Positions 27,124 to 36,085 of a stretch of 48,218 nucleotides of DNA are shown piece by piece; within the stretch, counting starts at the first letter, position 1; each line of letters opens with the position of its first letter. The notes under the pieces were generated by a model. That model was given only the letters and a program-made list of their open reading frames with translations, made no database searches and was not told the DNA's origin. The stretch is from Burkholderiales bacterium. GTDB taxonomy: Bacteria; Pseudomonadota; Gammaproteobacteria; Burkholderiales; Burkholderiaceae_C. Position numbers and translations under genes: made by a program. The DNA is taken from positions 1-48,218 of the forward strand of contig JAKFVA010000044.1 in the NCBI GenBank assembly GCA_021732385.1, given 5' to 3'.

Positions 27124-27669
27124 TCAAGCGTCGGTGCCTCGCGCCCGCAACAGCAATTCAGCCATTTGCAGGTCTTGCAGCGTGTCAATGTCAGTGGTGC
27201 AGCCCGTGTCGTTTACTATTAATTCAGTAGCAGTACCCGCGAGCAATAGCTGCGCTGCACCTTGATTTCCCTTTAATTTCTGCAAGGCAGGGCCCAGTTC
27301 GGCGGCAAAGGCCACCGGGTGGCCGCGCTGGCCTTTGCAGACCGGCACCACGGCGCGTTGGCCTGCCAATGCCAGCGCAATCTGGCGCAAGGTGTTGGCT
27401 TGAATCAGCGGCAAGTCGCCTGGTAGAACCAGCCAGCCTGTGGCCTCCGGTGTGGCGCGCACGCCCGCGGCAATTGAATCGCCCATGCCGGGTCGGCTGG
27501 CGTCTGCCTGAACCACATGATGCGGCAGGCCGCTGGCCTGCACTGCGTCCAGCGTGTGCTGCAACACCGGTTTGCCTGCCAGCAGCGCCTGCAACTTGTG
27601 CACGCTGCCACCACTGGCTGCAAAGCGCTCACCGCGCCCGGCGGCAAGAATGATGACGGTAGGAAGCAT
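27124..27669 (-). CDS. MobA-like nucleotidyltransferase
   Basis: The 181-residue protein has the NTP-transferase start VIILAAGRGERFAASGG with Lys in VHKLQALL, the loop VLPGDLPLIQ and GQRGHPVAF. This matches the MobA/MocA group that transfers CMP or GMP to molybdopterin, or related sugar/cofactor nucleotidyltransferases. A role in making cytidylylated or guanylylated molybdenum cofactor would fit the molybdopterin enzyme at 22140 but they are not adjacent. Convergent with chaC, ending 20 bases from it. Confidence 0.82.
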   Translation of the reverse strand: MLPTVIILAAGRGERFAASGGSVHKLQALLAGKPVLQHTLDAVQASGLPHHVVQADASRPGMGDSIAAGVRATPEATGWLVLPGDLPLIQANTLRQIALALAGQRAVVPVCKGQRGHPVAFAAELGPALQKLKGNQGAAQLLLAGTATELIVNDTGCTTDIDTLQDLQMAELLLRARGTDA

Positions 27670-27720
27670 GGACGCATTTTCACCTGAGCAGGTTTGACTC
27701 GGGCTTTCTACAATGCAGGC

Positions 27721-28437
27721 ATGTTACGAGACCCCCCCGAAAACCCACGCACCAAGCCAAACGCCAACCCGTCAACCACTCCATTGGCTGCGGCACTGGC
27801 CGATTTGCGCACCAACTACAACAGCGCCGAATTGACTGAAGCGCTGGCGTATGTCGACCCCCTGCAACAATTTGCGCAGTGGCTGAGCGAGGCCATTGCT
27901 GCTCAGCTGCCCGAACCCAACGCCATGACGCTGGCCACCGTGGGCAGCAACTTGCGACCCAGTACGCGCGTGGTGCTCATCAAGGGCTACGACGCGCTTG
28001 GCATCGTCTGGTACACCAACTACGACAGCCGCAAGGGCCAGGAACTGGCAGGCAACCCGTATGCCGCGCTGCAATTCCATTGGGTTGAACTCGAGCGCAC
28101 TGTGCGCATTGAAGGCACAGTGGAAAAAATCAGCGCGCAAGACAGCGATGCCTACTACGCCAGCCGTCCGTTGGGCTCGCGCCTGGGTGCCTGGGCCAGC
28201 CCGCAAAGTCAGGTGGTGGCCAGCCGCGAGGTGCTCGCGCGTGAAATGACAGCGCTGGAGCAACGCTACCCCGCCGCCGCAAGTACAGGCCCGCCGCGCC
28301 CACCCCACTGGGGCGGCTACCGGCTCAAGCCCGACGCCTGGCAGTTCTGGCAAGGCCGCCCCAACCGCCTGCACGACCGGCTGCGCTATGCCCTGCAAGC
28401 CAATGGCACCTGGCTGCGCGAGCGGCTGGCCCCTTAA
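27721..28437 (+). CDS. pdxH: Pyridoxamine 5'-phosphate oxidase
   Basis: The 238-residue enzyme has an N-terminal extension, then [25 protein letters not shown] with FMN-binding RVVLIKGYD and [11 protein letters not shown], and the C-terminal [21 protein letters not shown] and [11 protein letters not shown] with the Arg/His of the PLP site. It oxidises pyridoxine and pyridoxamine 5'-phosphate to PLP with FMN and oxygen. ATG 27721 gives the expected length; an upstream TTG at 27694 was rejected. The stop TAA at 28435 lies inside the first unit of a 30-bp tandem duplication. Confidence 0.94.
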   Translation: MLRDPPENPRTKPNANPSTTPLAAALADLRTNYNSAELTEALAYVDPLQQFAQWLSEAIAAQLPEPNAMTLATVGSNLRPSTRVVLIKGYDALGIVWYTNYDSRKGQELAGNPYAALQFHWVELERTVRIEGTVEKISAQDSDAYYASRPLGSRLGAWASPQSQVVASREVLAREMTALEQRYPAAASTGPPRPPHWGGYRLKPDAWQFWQGRPNRLHDRLRYALQANGTWLRERLAP

Positions 28438-28471
28438 ATTGGGCTGCGCGAGCGGCTGGTACGCTAGAAAC
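28412..28471. repeat. 30-bp tandem duplication between convergent genes
   Basis: GGCTGCGCGAGCGGCTGG occurs at 28412-28429 and again at 28442-28459, giving a period of 30 bases. The first copy codes the last residues of PdxH and runs over its stop; the second reaches the stop codon of the TonB receptor on the other strand (28464-28466). Confidence 0.75.
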
Positions 28472-30573
28472 TTGCCTGCAAACCCACCCGCACGCTGCGA
28501 CCAGGCAACGGGGCTTTTTGTACGCCGTCGGCATTGATGGCAGTGGTCGTCAACACCGACGTTGCGCTGTAGGCCAGCTTGTCTGTGAGATTGTCGACCT
28601 TGGCAAACCACAGCAGCGTGACCAGGGGTAGCTTGAGCTGGTAGCTGGCGCCCAGATTGACCAGGGTATAGCCGGTGGTGACGCGGGTAAACGCAGGCAC
28701 TCGCTCTTGACTGGCGTTGTAATCGAATCCCGCAAACGCGCTCCACGGGCCTTGCGCCCAGCTCAGCTTGGCCCCCAGGCGCAATGGCGCAATGCGGGCA
28801 ATCGGCTGGCCGGTGGCGGTGTTGCGGGCACGCACAATATCGGCACGCAAATCTACATCGACCACGTCTTTGCCTTGCAGCAAGCGGATGGTGCCAGTGG
28901 CCTCCAGGCCAGCAAAACGTGCGCGCGCGGCACTGAAGGCAAACTCGGGCAGTATGTCTTCGCCGCTGCCGTCGGCCACGCCATCACCGTTGGCATCCAG
29001 CGGGTTTAGCTCACCATTCGCGCCGCGGTTGTTGCCAGTGGCATCCAGGCCGATGTAATTGCGAAAGCGGTTGACATACGCGTTCAAGCCGAATTTATGA
29101 GCGGAACCAGGCGGCTGCCAACTCACACCCAAATCCACGTTAGTCGATTTTTCTTTTTGCAAAGCCGCATTGCCAAGCTCGTAGGCGGCAGTGGCAATGT
29201 GCGCGCCATTGGAAAACAATTCGTAGTCGCGGGGCGCACGCTCGCTAGCGGCCACATTGCCGGTTAGCTTCCAGGCGGGCGTGAGATTAATCAGCAGTCC
29301 CGCCGCCACGCTGCGTGGGGTAAAGCGCCGGCTAGCCGGCGCAAAACGTGGCGCGCCATCAGCGCCAAGCGATTGCACCTGCGCTGATTCAACGCGTCCT
29401 CCCAGACTCAAGCGGCCAAACGACGTAGGCAATTCCTCATAGGCAAACAAGGCGCGTTGCTGATTGCGGGTGAACGGTACAAAAGCCTCGTTACCCACGG
29501 CGGCAAAGCGGGTGTTGTCCAGTTGCAAACCGAACACGCCCTCTAGCCCACCCAGCCCCTGCAGCTTCTGGTGCCGCGCTTCCAGCCGAAAATCTGTGCC
29601 TTTGTTGCCAAAGACAGTACCCACTTCAGCGCCCTCAAACTCGCTGTGGCTGTAGTCGGTGTAGGACAGTTGGCCTTTGACGCTTTGAATAAAACCGCCC
29701 AAGTCGCACCTCGCCTTCCACGGCATAACGTGTGGAGTGCAAGTCAATCGTGACCTCGTCTTCAGCTACCGTACCGTAGTTGCTTTGGTAGCGCGTGACT
29801 GAAGCGCCCAGGTAGCCGCTCGCCCACAGCAGCGATCCGCCCAACGCGCCGCCTTGCGCATCGGCCTGCGAATTGCAGATGCGGCTGGCACGCGCTGGTG
29901 ATGCGGGGTTGGTACACGCCAGCGCAATCGGCACGCGCGTGTCTTTGGCCTCTCGGCCAAAAAAGTCGGCATGCAGTGCATAGCGGTCGTTGCCACCTTC
30001 CAGCAAGAATGCCGTGCTGGTTTCACTGGCGCCGCTGCTGTAGCCCAGATTGACTTTGCCGCTAATGCCGTTGACGGCTTCGCGCGGAATGCGGTTATCG
30101 ATCAAATTCACCACACCGCCCACGGCCGAGCCGCCGTACAGCAGCGCACCGGGACCACGCAGCACTTCGACGCGCTCTATGCTCAAAGGGTTGACGGGCA
30201 CGGCGTGGTCAAAACTGAGCGACGACGCGTCAGTGCTGGCACCGCCGTTTTGCAGGATGCGAATACGGTCGCCATCCAGCCCGCGAATAACCGGGCGGCT
30301 GGCATTGGGGCCAAAGTAGCTGCTGCTCACACCGGGCGCGTTATTCAGCGTCTCGCCCAGCGTACCCTGGGCGCGCAGCAGCAAATCAGTGCCGCTGTAG
30401 CCGGTCACGGGGGCCAGGCTGTCGCGGCTGCCCAGCGGGTTGCCGGTGACCGTGACTTCCGGCAAAGTGGCGTTGACCACGGCTCGCGGCTGCGCTTGCG
30501 ACCAAGCCGATCCGGCCGCCATTAAAGCCAGCACGGCGGCATGCACCGGGCTGGAGGTGAGAATTTTTTTCAT
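28464..30573 (-). pseudogene. ZnuD-like TonB-dependent receptor, one-base frameshift
   Basis: The locus encodes about 702 residues of a TonB-dependent outer-membrane receptor. It starts at ATG 30573 (signal peptide MKKILTSSPVHAAVLALMAA) with a TonB-box-like EVTVTG. The plug resembles the zinc receptor ZnuD: PVIRGLDGDRIRILQ, SFDHAVPVNPLSIERVEVLRG and LLYGGSAVGGVVNLIDN. The frame breaks at a GGG (CCC on the plus strand, 29698-29700). Dropping one G gives RLGGFIQSVKGQLSY and continues the barrel to the C-terminal SVRVGLQASF. The rest looks intact, so this may be a sequencing error or a recent loss. It is the last gene of the putative zinc operon. Confidence 0.78.
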
Positions 30574-30648
30574 AGTGTTCCGTTGAATCAAAGAATGAGC
30601 CAGGCCCCCCGCTCCTCGCGGGGCGGGATAGCCTACAAAAAAGCAGAT

Positions 30649-31089
30649 TCAGACGAAAACAGGTGGGCCGCGCGCGTCAAACGCCGTGGCCCAGCGGGCA
30701 ATGAAAAGCCCCAGGGAAATGCGCAGCAAGCGCGTAGAGGGCAGCGCTGGCAGCGCTACCAAGGTCAAGGGCGCTACAGCATCGCCGCCGCAGGCCTGGT
30801 CAAACAAACGGCAGTCTGATGGCTTGCCATGGCCCGCAAACAAGGCACTCAGGGCAGACGCGTCATACCCCTGATCGGCGTCATGCTGATGATGCCCATG
30901 ATCGCCACTGTGCTGGGCATGCGCATGGTTTGTGCTGTGCTCTCCATTCACCCCGGCATGCAGCACCGCATGCCAGTGCGCCAGCATCGGGCCAGCCAGC
31001 AGCGCCAGCAAGAGCACCCAAAGCAGACCCAACTGCAAGCCACGTTGCAACGGGTGAGCAGGCAGACGCTGGCGAAAAATGGTGAGCAA
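30649..31089 (-). CDS. His-rich secreted or membrane protein
   Basis: The 146-residue product begins with a hydrophobic segment (about residues 15-40) and then a histidine-rich stretch, HSTNHAHAQHSGDHGHHQHD, at about residues 53-72. Another His/Cys part (KPSDCRLFDQACGG) follows. It should sit in the periplasm or inner membrane and bind zinc or a similar metal. It starts at TTG 31089 immediately after the DUF3299 stop codon (31090-31092), so translation is coupled. No named family was recognised with confidence. Its place between DUF3299 and a ZnuD-like receptor supports a zinc role. Confidence 0.7.
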   Translation of the reverse strand: MLTIFRQRLPAHPLQRGLQLGLLWVLLLALLAGPMLAHWHAVLHAGVNGEHSTNHAHAQHSGDHGHHQHDADQGYDASALSALFAGHGKPSDCRLFDQACGGDAVAPLTLVALPALPSTRLLRISLGLFIARWATAFDARGPPVFV

Positions 31090-31710
31090 TTACTTGACGC
31101 TAACGGCGTCTGTCAAGCGGTAAAACAGGCCGTAGGCATCATCGGGCAGCACTGCAAAGCGGCCTTCAATGGCGATGGGCTCCAGGGTGAATTTTACCGG
31201 TGTTTTGGTGCGTACCTCAACCATGCTTTCTGGCCCACCGGGCAGGCAAAACGAGCAGCTCATGGGCACAGAGGTCAGAAGAAAGTGTTTTTGCCGCTCG
31301 CCGGGCTCTAACGGCATCATGAAGCCCTGAATGCGTTGGCTTTTCTGGCTCAAAGCCAGTTGGCTGCTATTAAATACCGGTACAACTTTGTTTTTTTCGG
31401 TCTTGACCTTGATATCAGCCAGCACCGTCCACGGCACCACGTCGGCGCGGGCGGGCAGGGGCGCAAATGCGCTGTTGGGGCTGTGATAACCCGCGCCTGA
31501 GCCCAGTGCGCCGGGCGCAGTTGTTGATGCACCACCAGGCGCAGTTGCCGATACACCGCCGGGCACGCCACGATTGGCAAAGGTGGCCGCCCCTGGAGCG
31601 GGTGCGGCAATCGGCGAAGACAGCGTTTGCGCTGCCACGGTTGCCGCTGAAAACAGCAACGCCAGCACGGGGGCCATTAAATGGCTGAGCCTTGAGGTGA
31701 AGTTGGTCAT
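31090..31710 (-). CDS. DUF3299 family secreted protein
   Basis: The 206-residue protein has a signal peptide (cleavage near VAAQT), a Pro/Ala/Gly-rich linker and a DUF3299 domain at about residues 90-206. The domain core is GFMMPLEPGERQKHFLLTS followed by MSCSFCLPGGPESMVEV, whose Cys-x2-Cys pair could bind metal or a disulfide partner. DUF3299 genes occur in zinc-starvation operons with MacB-type ABC transporters, but no activity is known. GAGGG lies ahead of the ATG. Middle gene of the putative zinc cluster. Confidence 0.82.
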   Translation of the reverse strand: MTNFTSRLSHLMAPVLALLFSAATVAAQTLSSPIAAPAPGAATFANRGVPGGVSATAPGGASTTAPGALGSGAGYHSPNSAFAPLPARADVVPWTVLADIKVKTEKNKVVPVFNSSQLALSQKSQRIQGFMMPLEPGERQKHFLLTSVPMSCSFCLPGGPESMVEVRTKTPVKFTLEPIAIEGRFAVLPDDAYGLFYRLTDAVSVK

Positions 31711-31719
31711 GATGCGCCC

Positions 31720-31974
31720 TCAGTGCTGGTGTTTCATGCCACAGGCTGCGCCTATTGCCAGCCCTTTGCAGGCTGCCTGCATGGCTTTGTGGCAGACCGC
31801 ATGCGCCGTGCCCGACTCCAGGCATTTGGCTGCGGCTTCATGCGCGGCGGCCATGGCTTTGTGGCGGCTAATATCTTGCTGGGTTTCCTTGGCACTGTGC
31901 GCGTCGGCGGCCCATGCAAACGCGCCTGCATAGAGCAAAACCGCCAATGCCAATACGATCAATTTCTTCATCAT
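31720..31974 (-). CDS. Small Cys/His periplasmic protein
   Basis: The 84-residue product has a signal peptide (MKKLIVLALAVLLYAGAFAWA) and a mature part of about 60 residues with four Cys and His residues: KCLESGTAHAVCHKAMQAACKG and the tail ACGMKHQH. The mature protein looks like a small helical metal-binding protein. Two ATGs in a row are present; the second (31971) has better spacing from GGGGAG. No known family recognised. It lies between the ABC permease and DUF3299 genes, 7 bases from the permease stop. Confidence 0.72.
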   Translation of the reverse strand: MMKKLIVLALAVLLYAGAFAWAADAHSAKETQQDISRHKAMAAAHEAAAKCLESGTAHAVCHKAMQAACKGLAIGAACGMKHQH

Positions 31975-31981
31975 CTCCCCT

Positions 31982-33181
31982 TCAAGATTGAAGCAAATGG
32001 GCGGCGTCTGCCCGGTAAGCCCGGGCGGCCGGTACCAGTGCCGCTAGCAAAGCCACGCCCAATGCCAGCGCCACTACGCCAATCTCACTGCGGCTGACAT
32101 ACCAGAGCGACAGTGGCAACGACTTCTGACCTTCTAACAACAAGCCTACCAGACCTGTCAACAGGTGCCCGCCCAATACCCCCAAAATGCTGGCTAAAAC
32201 CGCCAGCCAAAGCGCCTCGCACAGCACCACCCCAGCCACCTTGGCCGGTGGAGCACCCAGCATGCGTAGCATGGCCAAATCAGGCTGGCGCTCTTGAACC
32301 GCGTTCCACAAGGCACTAAAAACGCTCAGTGCTGCGGTGAGCAGCAGCACAGCGCCAAAACCGCGCAGCACCTCGGTGCCCACACCCACCAGACCGAGCA
32401 GGCGGGTAATTTCAATGGCGGGCGCAGCCGCCTGCATGCTGGTGCTGGCGTTTACATAGCGCGGGAAGCTGACCGCCGCCAGTGGCGATTGGTAGCGGAT
32501 CAGCGCAAGCGTGATTTCGCGCTCGCGCTCCAGGATTTTCTGGTCCTCGGCGTCAAGCGCCGTGGCCTTTTCATGTACGGCCCAGACCGATTCGCTGCTA
32601 GTCAGAATCAACCTGTCAAGCACACACTGGCAAGGCATCAAAATGCCGCTGATTTGGTAGGGCGTATCGCCATGCGCGTGCCCACCCGCGCCCAAGCCAT
32701 GTGCGCCAATGAAGCGAGCGCCCAGTGGCAGCGCGGTTTGCTGTGCCACCTGCGCGCCCAGCACCGCTTGCAGCGGCTGGCTCCACAGCGTGCCTTGCGC
32801 CAGTTGCGCCTGGTAGTGCGCGGGGTAGCCATGGCTGGTGCCAACAATGCGAAAGCCGCGGAAACTGTCGCCCAGGCTGAGCGGAATGAGTTGCGCCACC
32901 TGCGGCTGCTGCGCCAGCGCGCTGACCTCGGCCAATGGGATATTGCCCGGCGGCACATCAATATGAAACACGCCCGCCAAGATCAATTGCAGCGGACTGC
33001 CCTTGGCACCGACCACCAGGTCAATGCCGGCCAGGTCGCGCTCAAACGCGCGCTCCAGTTGCTCGCTGGTCAGCAATACAAAAGTCACCGACGCCAAGCC
33101 CAGTGTGAGCAGCAACAAATTCAGCGCAGTAGCCAGCGGGCGCGACCACAGGTAATGCCAGGACAGCAACGCCAGCTTCAC
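31982..33181 (-). CDS. FtsX/MacB-type ABC transporter permease
   Basis: The 399-residue membrane protein has an N-terminal helix at about residues 13-37, a large periplasmic domain of about 200 residues and three C-terminal helices with the FtsX-type sequence SALWNAVQERQPDLAMLRMLGAPPAKV. It begins at GTG 33181, overlapping the stop of the ATPase gene (GTGA, 33178-33181). FtsX/MacB permeases do not import through the membrane but couple ATP use to periplasmic mechanical work or extraction. The neighbours point to zinc handling, as in ZrgC-like systems. Confidence 0.85.
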   Translation of the reverse strand: MKLALLSWHYLWSRPLATALNLLLLTLGLASVTFVLLTSEQLERAFERDLAGIDLVVGAKGSPLQLILAGVFHIDVPPGNIPLAEVSALAQQPQVAQLIPLSLGDSFRGFRIVGTSHGYPAHYQAQLAQGTLWSQPLQAVLGAQVAQQTALPLGARFIGAHGLGAGGHAHGDTPYQISGILMPCQCVLDRLILTSSESVWAVHEKATALDAEDQKILEREREITLALIRYQSPLAAVSFPRYVNASTSMQAAAPAIEITRLLGLVGVGTEVLRGFGAVLLLTAALSVFSALWNAVQERQPDLAMLRMLGAPPAKVAGVVLCEALWLAVLASILGVLGGHLLTGLVGLLLEGQKSLPLSLWYVSRSEIGVVALALGVALLAALVPAARAYRADAAHLLQS

Positions 33182-33834
33182 GCCGCCACCTGCGCCAGCG
33201 CCAGCGTTTGCAAGCCTGACGCGCCTTTCAGGCGGCTGGCCACGCGTGCGTCGTGCGTGGCAATCACCAATGTGGCCTGGTGCTGCTGGGCAGTGGCCAG
33301 CAGCAAGTCCAGGGCTTGTGCGGCAGCGTCATCGTCCAAGCTGGCCGTGGGTTCATCGGCCAATAACACCTGGGGTGCCAGCAGCACGGCACGCGCCAAT
33401 GCCACTCGCTGTGCCTGCCCACCCGAGAGGCTGCCTGGCTTGCGCCGGGCTAAATCGGCAACACCCAGTTGCGCCAGCGTGCGCCCAATCGCCGCGTTGT
33501 CCCGCGCAACGCCAGCCGCCCATTGCGCCAGGGCCAGGTTGTCGTGCACGCTGAGTGCGCGGGCAAGGTGAAGTTTTTGCGGCAGAAAACCCACGGCTTT
33601 GGCGCGCCAAGCATCGCAAGCAGACTGGCTGAGCGCATTCAATGCCTGCCCGGCCACCACCATCTCACCGCCGCTAGCGCGGCGCAAACCAGCCACAAGG
33701 GCCATCCAAGTGGATTTGCCTGCGCCTGAATCGCCGCGCAGCAACAGTACGCCGCCCTGCTGCGCCGACACGTCCGCAAACTCCAGTGCCGGGCCGTTGG
33801 GGTAGCGGTAGGCCAACTGGCGAGTTTGAATCAT
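33178..33834 (-). CDS. ABC transporter ATP-binding protein (MacB type)
   Basis: The 218-residue protein has Walker A GDSGAGKST at about residues 36-44, signature LSGGQAQRVALARAVL, Walker B VLLADEPTAS and the H-loop ATHD. It is the ATPase partner of the FtsX-type permease that overlaps its 3' end. It is the first gene of the putative zinc-acquisition operon. The ATG at 33834 is preceded by CAGGGCCG-like sequence; upstream DNA is dominated by an interspersed repeat, and no Zur-type palindrome was seen within the 175 bases examined. Confidence 0.88.
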   Translation of the reverse strand: MIQTRQLAYRYPNGPALEFADVSAQQGGVLLLRGDSGAGKSTWMALVAGLRRASGGEMVVAGQALNALSQSACDAWRAKAVGFLPQKLHLARALSVHDNLALAQWAAGVARDNAAIGRTLAQLGVADLARRKPGSLSGGQAQRVALARAVLLAPQVLLADEPTASLDDDAAAQALDLLLATAQQHQATLVIATHDARVASRLKGASGLQTLALAQVAA

Positions 33835-33962
33835 TGAACGGCCCTGAAGGTGGCTAGAGGGGCTAAAACGGCATCAAAGCGGCAAAAAGGGCTTTGGCGC
33901 TAAAAAATTAGAAAAATAAGGCGTTTTTCAGGCACCTAATCTACTTTTAAGCCAATAGACAC

Positions 33963-34004
33963 GTGCGGGTACTGCTATTGTTTTTTACTATAAATTCAAT
34001 AGTA
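33963..34004 (-). repeat. AT-rich interspersed repeat, copy C
   Basis: Read on the minus strand it begins TACTATTGAATTTATAGTA, runs through an A-rich spacer and ends GTACCCGCAC, the same order as copy A. It sits between the msrA stop and the ABC operon start, where the promoter of the zinc operon would be expected. Confidence 0.62.
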
Positions 34005-34008
34005 TTTT

Positions 34009-34707
34009 CTACTTGGCAAGTGCTGCAAAAGTTTTGCGGAATTTCTCCACCTTGGGAGCGGCCACAAAGGCGCAGTAGCCTTGGCCGGGGTGGTTGGCAA
34101 AGTAGTCCTGGTGGTAGGCCTCGGCGGCACTGTAGTTGTCCAGCGCTTTGAGCTCTGTCACCACTGGGTTGTAAAAAACCTTTTTAGCCGCCAGTTCAGC
34201 CAAAAACGCTTGCGCCACCGCCTGGTGCTCGGGCGTGCTGTAGTAAATGCCACTTCGGTACTGGGTGCCACTGTCATTGCCCTGGCGGTTGGGGGTGGTG
34301 GGGTCGTGCACCACGAAGAAGATTTGCAGAATTTGCTCCAAACTGATTAGCAAAGGGTCAAATACCAGCTTGACCACTTCCACGTGGCCGGTGTTGCCGC
34401 TGCACACGGCTTCATAGCTGGGGTTTTTGACGTGGCCGTTGCAATAGCCGCTTTCCACGTCGGTAATGCCCTTGACTTGGTCAAATACCGCTTCGGTGCA
34501 CCAAAAGCAGCCGCCTCCCAGGGTGATGGTTTCAGACTTGCCACTGCTGACTGCGCCGTCAATCGTGTGCGTGACAGGGCTGGCAGCGCTTGACTCGTTA
34601 AACTGGTTTGTCATGGTGTGCGATCGATTGGTAGCGTATGTGGATGCCACGGCTGCCGAATTGTCGTGCAGCCCCAGCCATTGTTTGATGCCATTGATTA
34701 TCTGCAT
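34009..34707 (-). CDS. msrA: Peptide-methionine (S)-S-oxide reductase
   Basis: The protein carries the MsrA active site GGGCFWCTEAVFDQVKG with catalytic Cys, then SGYCNGHVKNPSYEAVCSGNTGHVEVV and the C-terminal YHQDYFANHPGQGYCAFV. It repairs oxidised methionine with thioredoxin. Start is uncertain: ATG 34707 gives 232 residues with an unusual 30-residue leader, MQIINGIKQWLG..., whereas ATG 34614 gives MTNQFNESS with about 200 residues, closer to family length. Neither has a strong ribosome-binding site. The first is listed as the longest frame. Confidence 0.9.
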   Translation of the reverse strand: MQIINGIKQWLGLHDNSAAVASTYATNRSHTMTNQFNESSAASPVTHTIDGAVSSGKSETITLGGGCFWCTEAVFDQVKGITDVESGYCNGHVKNPSYEAVCSGNTGHVEVVKLVFDPLLISLEQILQIFFVVHDPTTPNRQGNDSGTQYRSGIYYSTPEHQAVAQAFLAELAAKKVFYNPVVTELKALDNYSAAEAYHQDYFANHPGQGYCAFVAAPKVEKFRKTFAALAK

Positions 34708-34761
34708 TACTTGATGGCGCTACGCCACCCCTGCTAAAGAATGTCCGGAGACAAACGATTT

Positions 34762-35970
34762 ATGAAAAACACTTTCAACTGGCAAGACCCCTTTCTGCTG
34801 GCCGAACAATTGAGCGATGACGAACGTGCCATTGTGGAAGCAGCCCACCAGTTTTGCCAGGAAAAGCTGCAAACCCGGGTCCTGATGGCCGCTCGGCACG
34901 AAAAGTTTGACCGCGAAATCATGAACGAGTTCGGTGCCATGGGCTTTTTAGGCTCGAGCATCGAGGGTTATGGCTGCGCAGGCCTCAATTACGTGAGCTA
35001 TGGCCTGGTGGCGCGCGAGGTGGAGCGGGTCGACAGCGGCTACCGCAGCGCCATGAGCGTGCAAAGCTCACTGGTGATGCACCCAATTCACGCCTACGGC
35101 AGTGAGGCGCAGCGGCAAAAATTCTTGCCCAAACTGGCCACCGGCGAATGGGTGGGCTGCTTTGGCCTGACCGAGCCCAACCATGGTTCTGACCCCGCCA
35201 GCATGCTGACGCGGGCCACGCCAGTGAGCCAGGACGGGGCAGACGGCTACCGGCTCAAGGGTGCCAAGATGTGGATCACCAACAGCCCGATTTCAGACGT
35301 GTTCGTGGTCTGGGCCAAGCTGGCCAACCCGGATGGCAGCGTCGGCGGCGCCGAATGCATTCGCGGCTTTATCCTGGAAAAGGGCATGAAGGGCCTGTCC
35401 GCACCAAAAATTGAAGGCAAGATGAGCCTGCGCGCCAGCATTACCGGCGAGATCGTGATGGACGATGTGTTTGTGCCCGAGGCCAATCTGTTGCCCAACG
35501 TGAGCGGCCTCAAAGGCCCGTTTGGCTGCCTGAACAAAGCGCGTTATGGCATTGCCTGGGGCGCCCTGGGCGCGGCGGAAGACTGCTGGCAGCGCGCGCG
35601 CCAGTACACGCTGGACCGCGTGCAATTTGGCCGCCCACTGGCGCAGACCCAACTCATCCAGAAAAAGCTGGCCGACATGCAAACCGAAATCACGCTGGGC
35701 CTGCAAGGCTGCCTGCGTGTGGGCCGTTTGATGGACGAAGACCGTGCCGTACCCGAGATGATCAGCCTGATCAAGCGCAACAGCTGTGGCAAGGCGCTGG
35801 ACATTGCCCGCATGGCGCGCGACATGCACGGCGGCAACGGCATCCACGATGAATACCACGTCATCCGCCACATGATCAACTTGGAAACCGTGAACACTTA
35901 CGAAGGCACGCACGATGTGCACGCGCTGATTCTGGGCCGCGCGCAAACGGGTTTGCAGGCGTTTTACTGA
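34762..35970 (+). CDS. gcdH: Glutaryl-CoA dehydrogenase (acyl-CoA dehydrogenase)
   Basis: The protein of about 402 residues matches the glutaryl-CoA dehydrogenase branch of acyl-CoA dehydrogenases: [18 protein letters not shown] at the start, [32 protein letters not shown] and the catalytic Glu in [18 protein letters not shown]. It converts glutaryl-CoA to crotonyl-CoA with FAD, in lysine and tryptophan breakdown. ATG 34762 is preferred because it begins [10 protein letters not shown] like its relatives; an in-frame ATG at 34741 would add seven residues. Confidence 0.88.
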   Translation: MKNTFNWQDPFLLAEQLSDDERAIVEAAHQFCQEKLQTRVLMAARHEKFDREIMNEFGAMGFLGSSIEGYGCAGLNYVSYGLVAREVERVDSGYRSAMSVQSSLVMHPIHAYGSEAQRQKFLPKLATGEWVGCFGLTEPNHGSDPASMLTRATPVSQDGADGYRLKGAKMWITNSPISDVFVVWAKLANPDGSVGGAECIRGFILEKGMKGLSAPKIEGKMSLRASITGEIVMDDVFVPEANLLPNVSGLKGPFGCLNKARYGIAWGALGAAEDCWQRARQYTLDRVQFGRPLAQTQLIQKKLADMQTEITLGLQGCLRVGRLMDEDRAVPEMISLIKRNSCGKALDIARMARDMHGGNGIHDEYHVIRHMINLETVNTYEGTHDVHALILGRAQTGLQAFY

Positions 35971-35992
35971 AATCGCGCGCTGCTACCAGGCA

Positions 35993-36024
35993 GTGCAAGT
36001 GCAGCTTAAGCACGCACTTTGCAC
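35993..36024. terminator. Imperfect hairpin after gcdH
   Basis: GTGCAAGTGC (35993-36002) can pair with GCACTTTGCAC (36014-36024) with one bulge and an 11-base loop. No T run follows, so an intrinsic terminator is doubtful. Confidence 0.3.
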
Positions 36025-36033
36025 CGCCGTTAC

Positions 36034-36062
36034 TTGACGCCTCTGATTGAACTGACTATATT
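36034..36062 (+). promoter_or_regulatory. Sigma-70-like promoter of the RND operon
   Basis: TTGACG (36034-36039) and TATATT (36057-36062) are separated by exactly 17 bases and fit the sigma-70 consensus well. They lie about 24 to 50 bases before the TetR-family start. The adjacent palindrome at 36063-36076 covers the start region. Confidence 0.6.
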
Positions 36063-36076
36063 ACTAACCAGTCAGT
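36063..36076. promoter_or_regulatory. Candidate TetR-family operator
   Basis: ACTAACCAGTCAGT is an imperfect palindrome (reverse complement ACTGACTGGTTAGT) directly after the -10 box. Its AGTCAGT half is typical of operators of TetR-type regulators of RND pumps. Binding would block transcription start, giving self-repression. Confidence 0.5.
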
Positions 36077-36085
36077 CATTAACTA

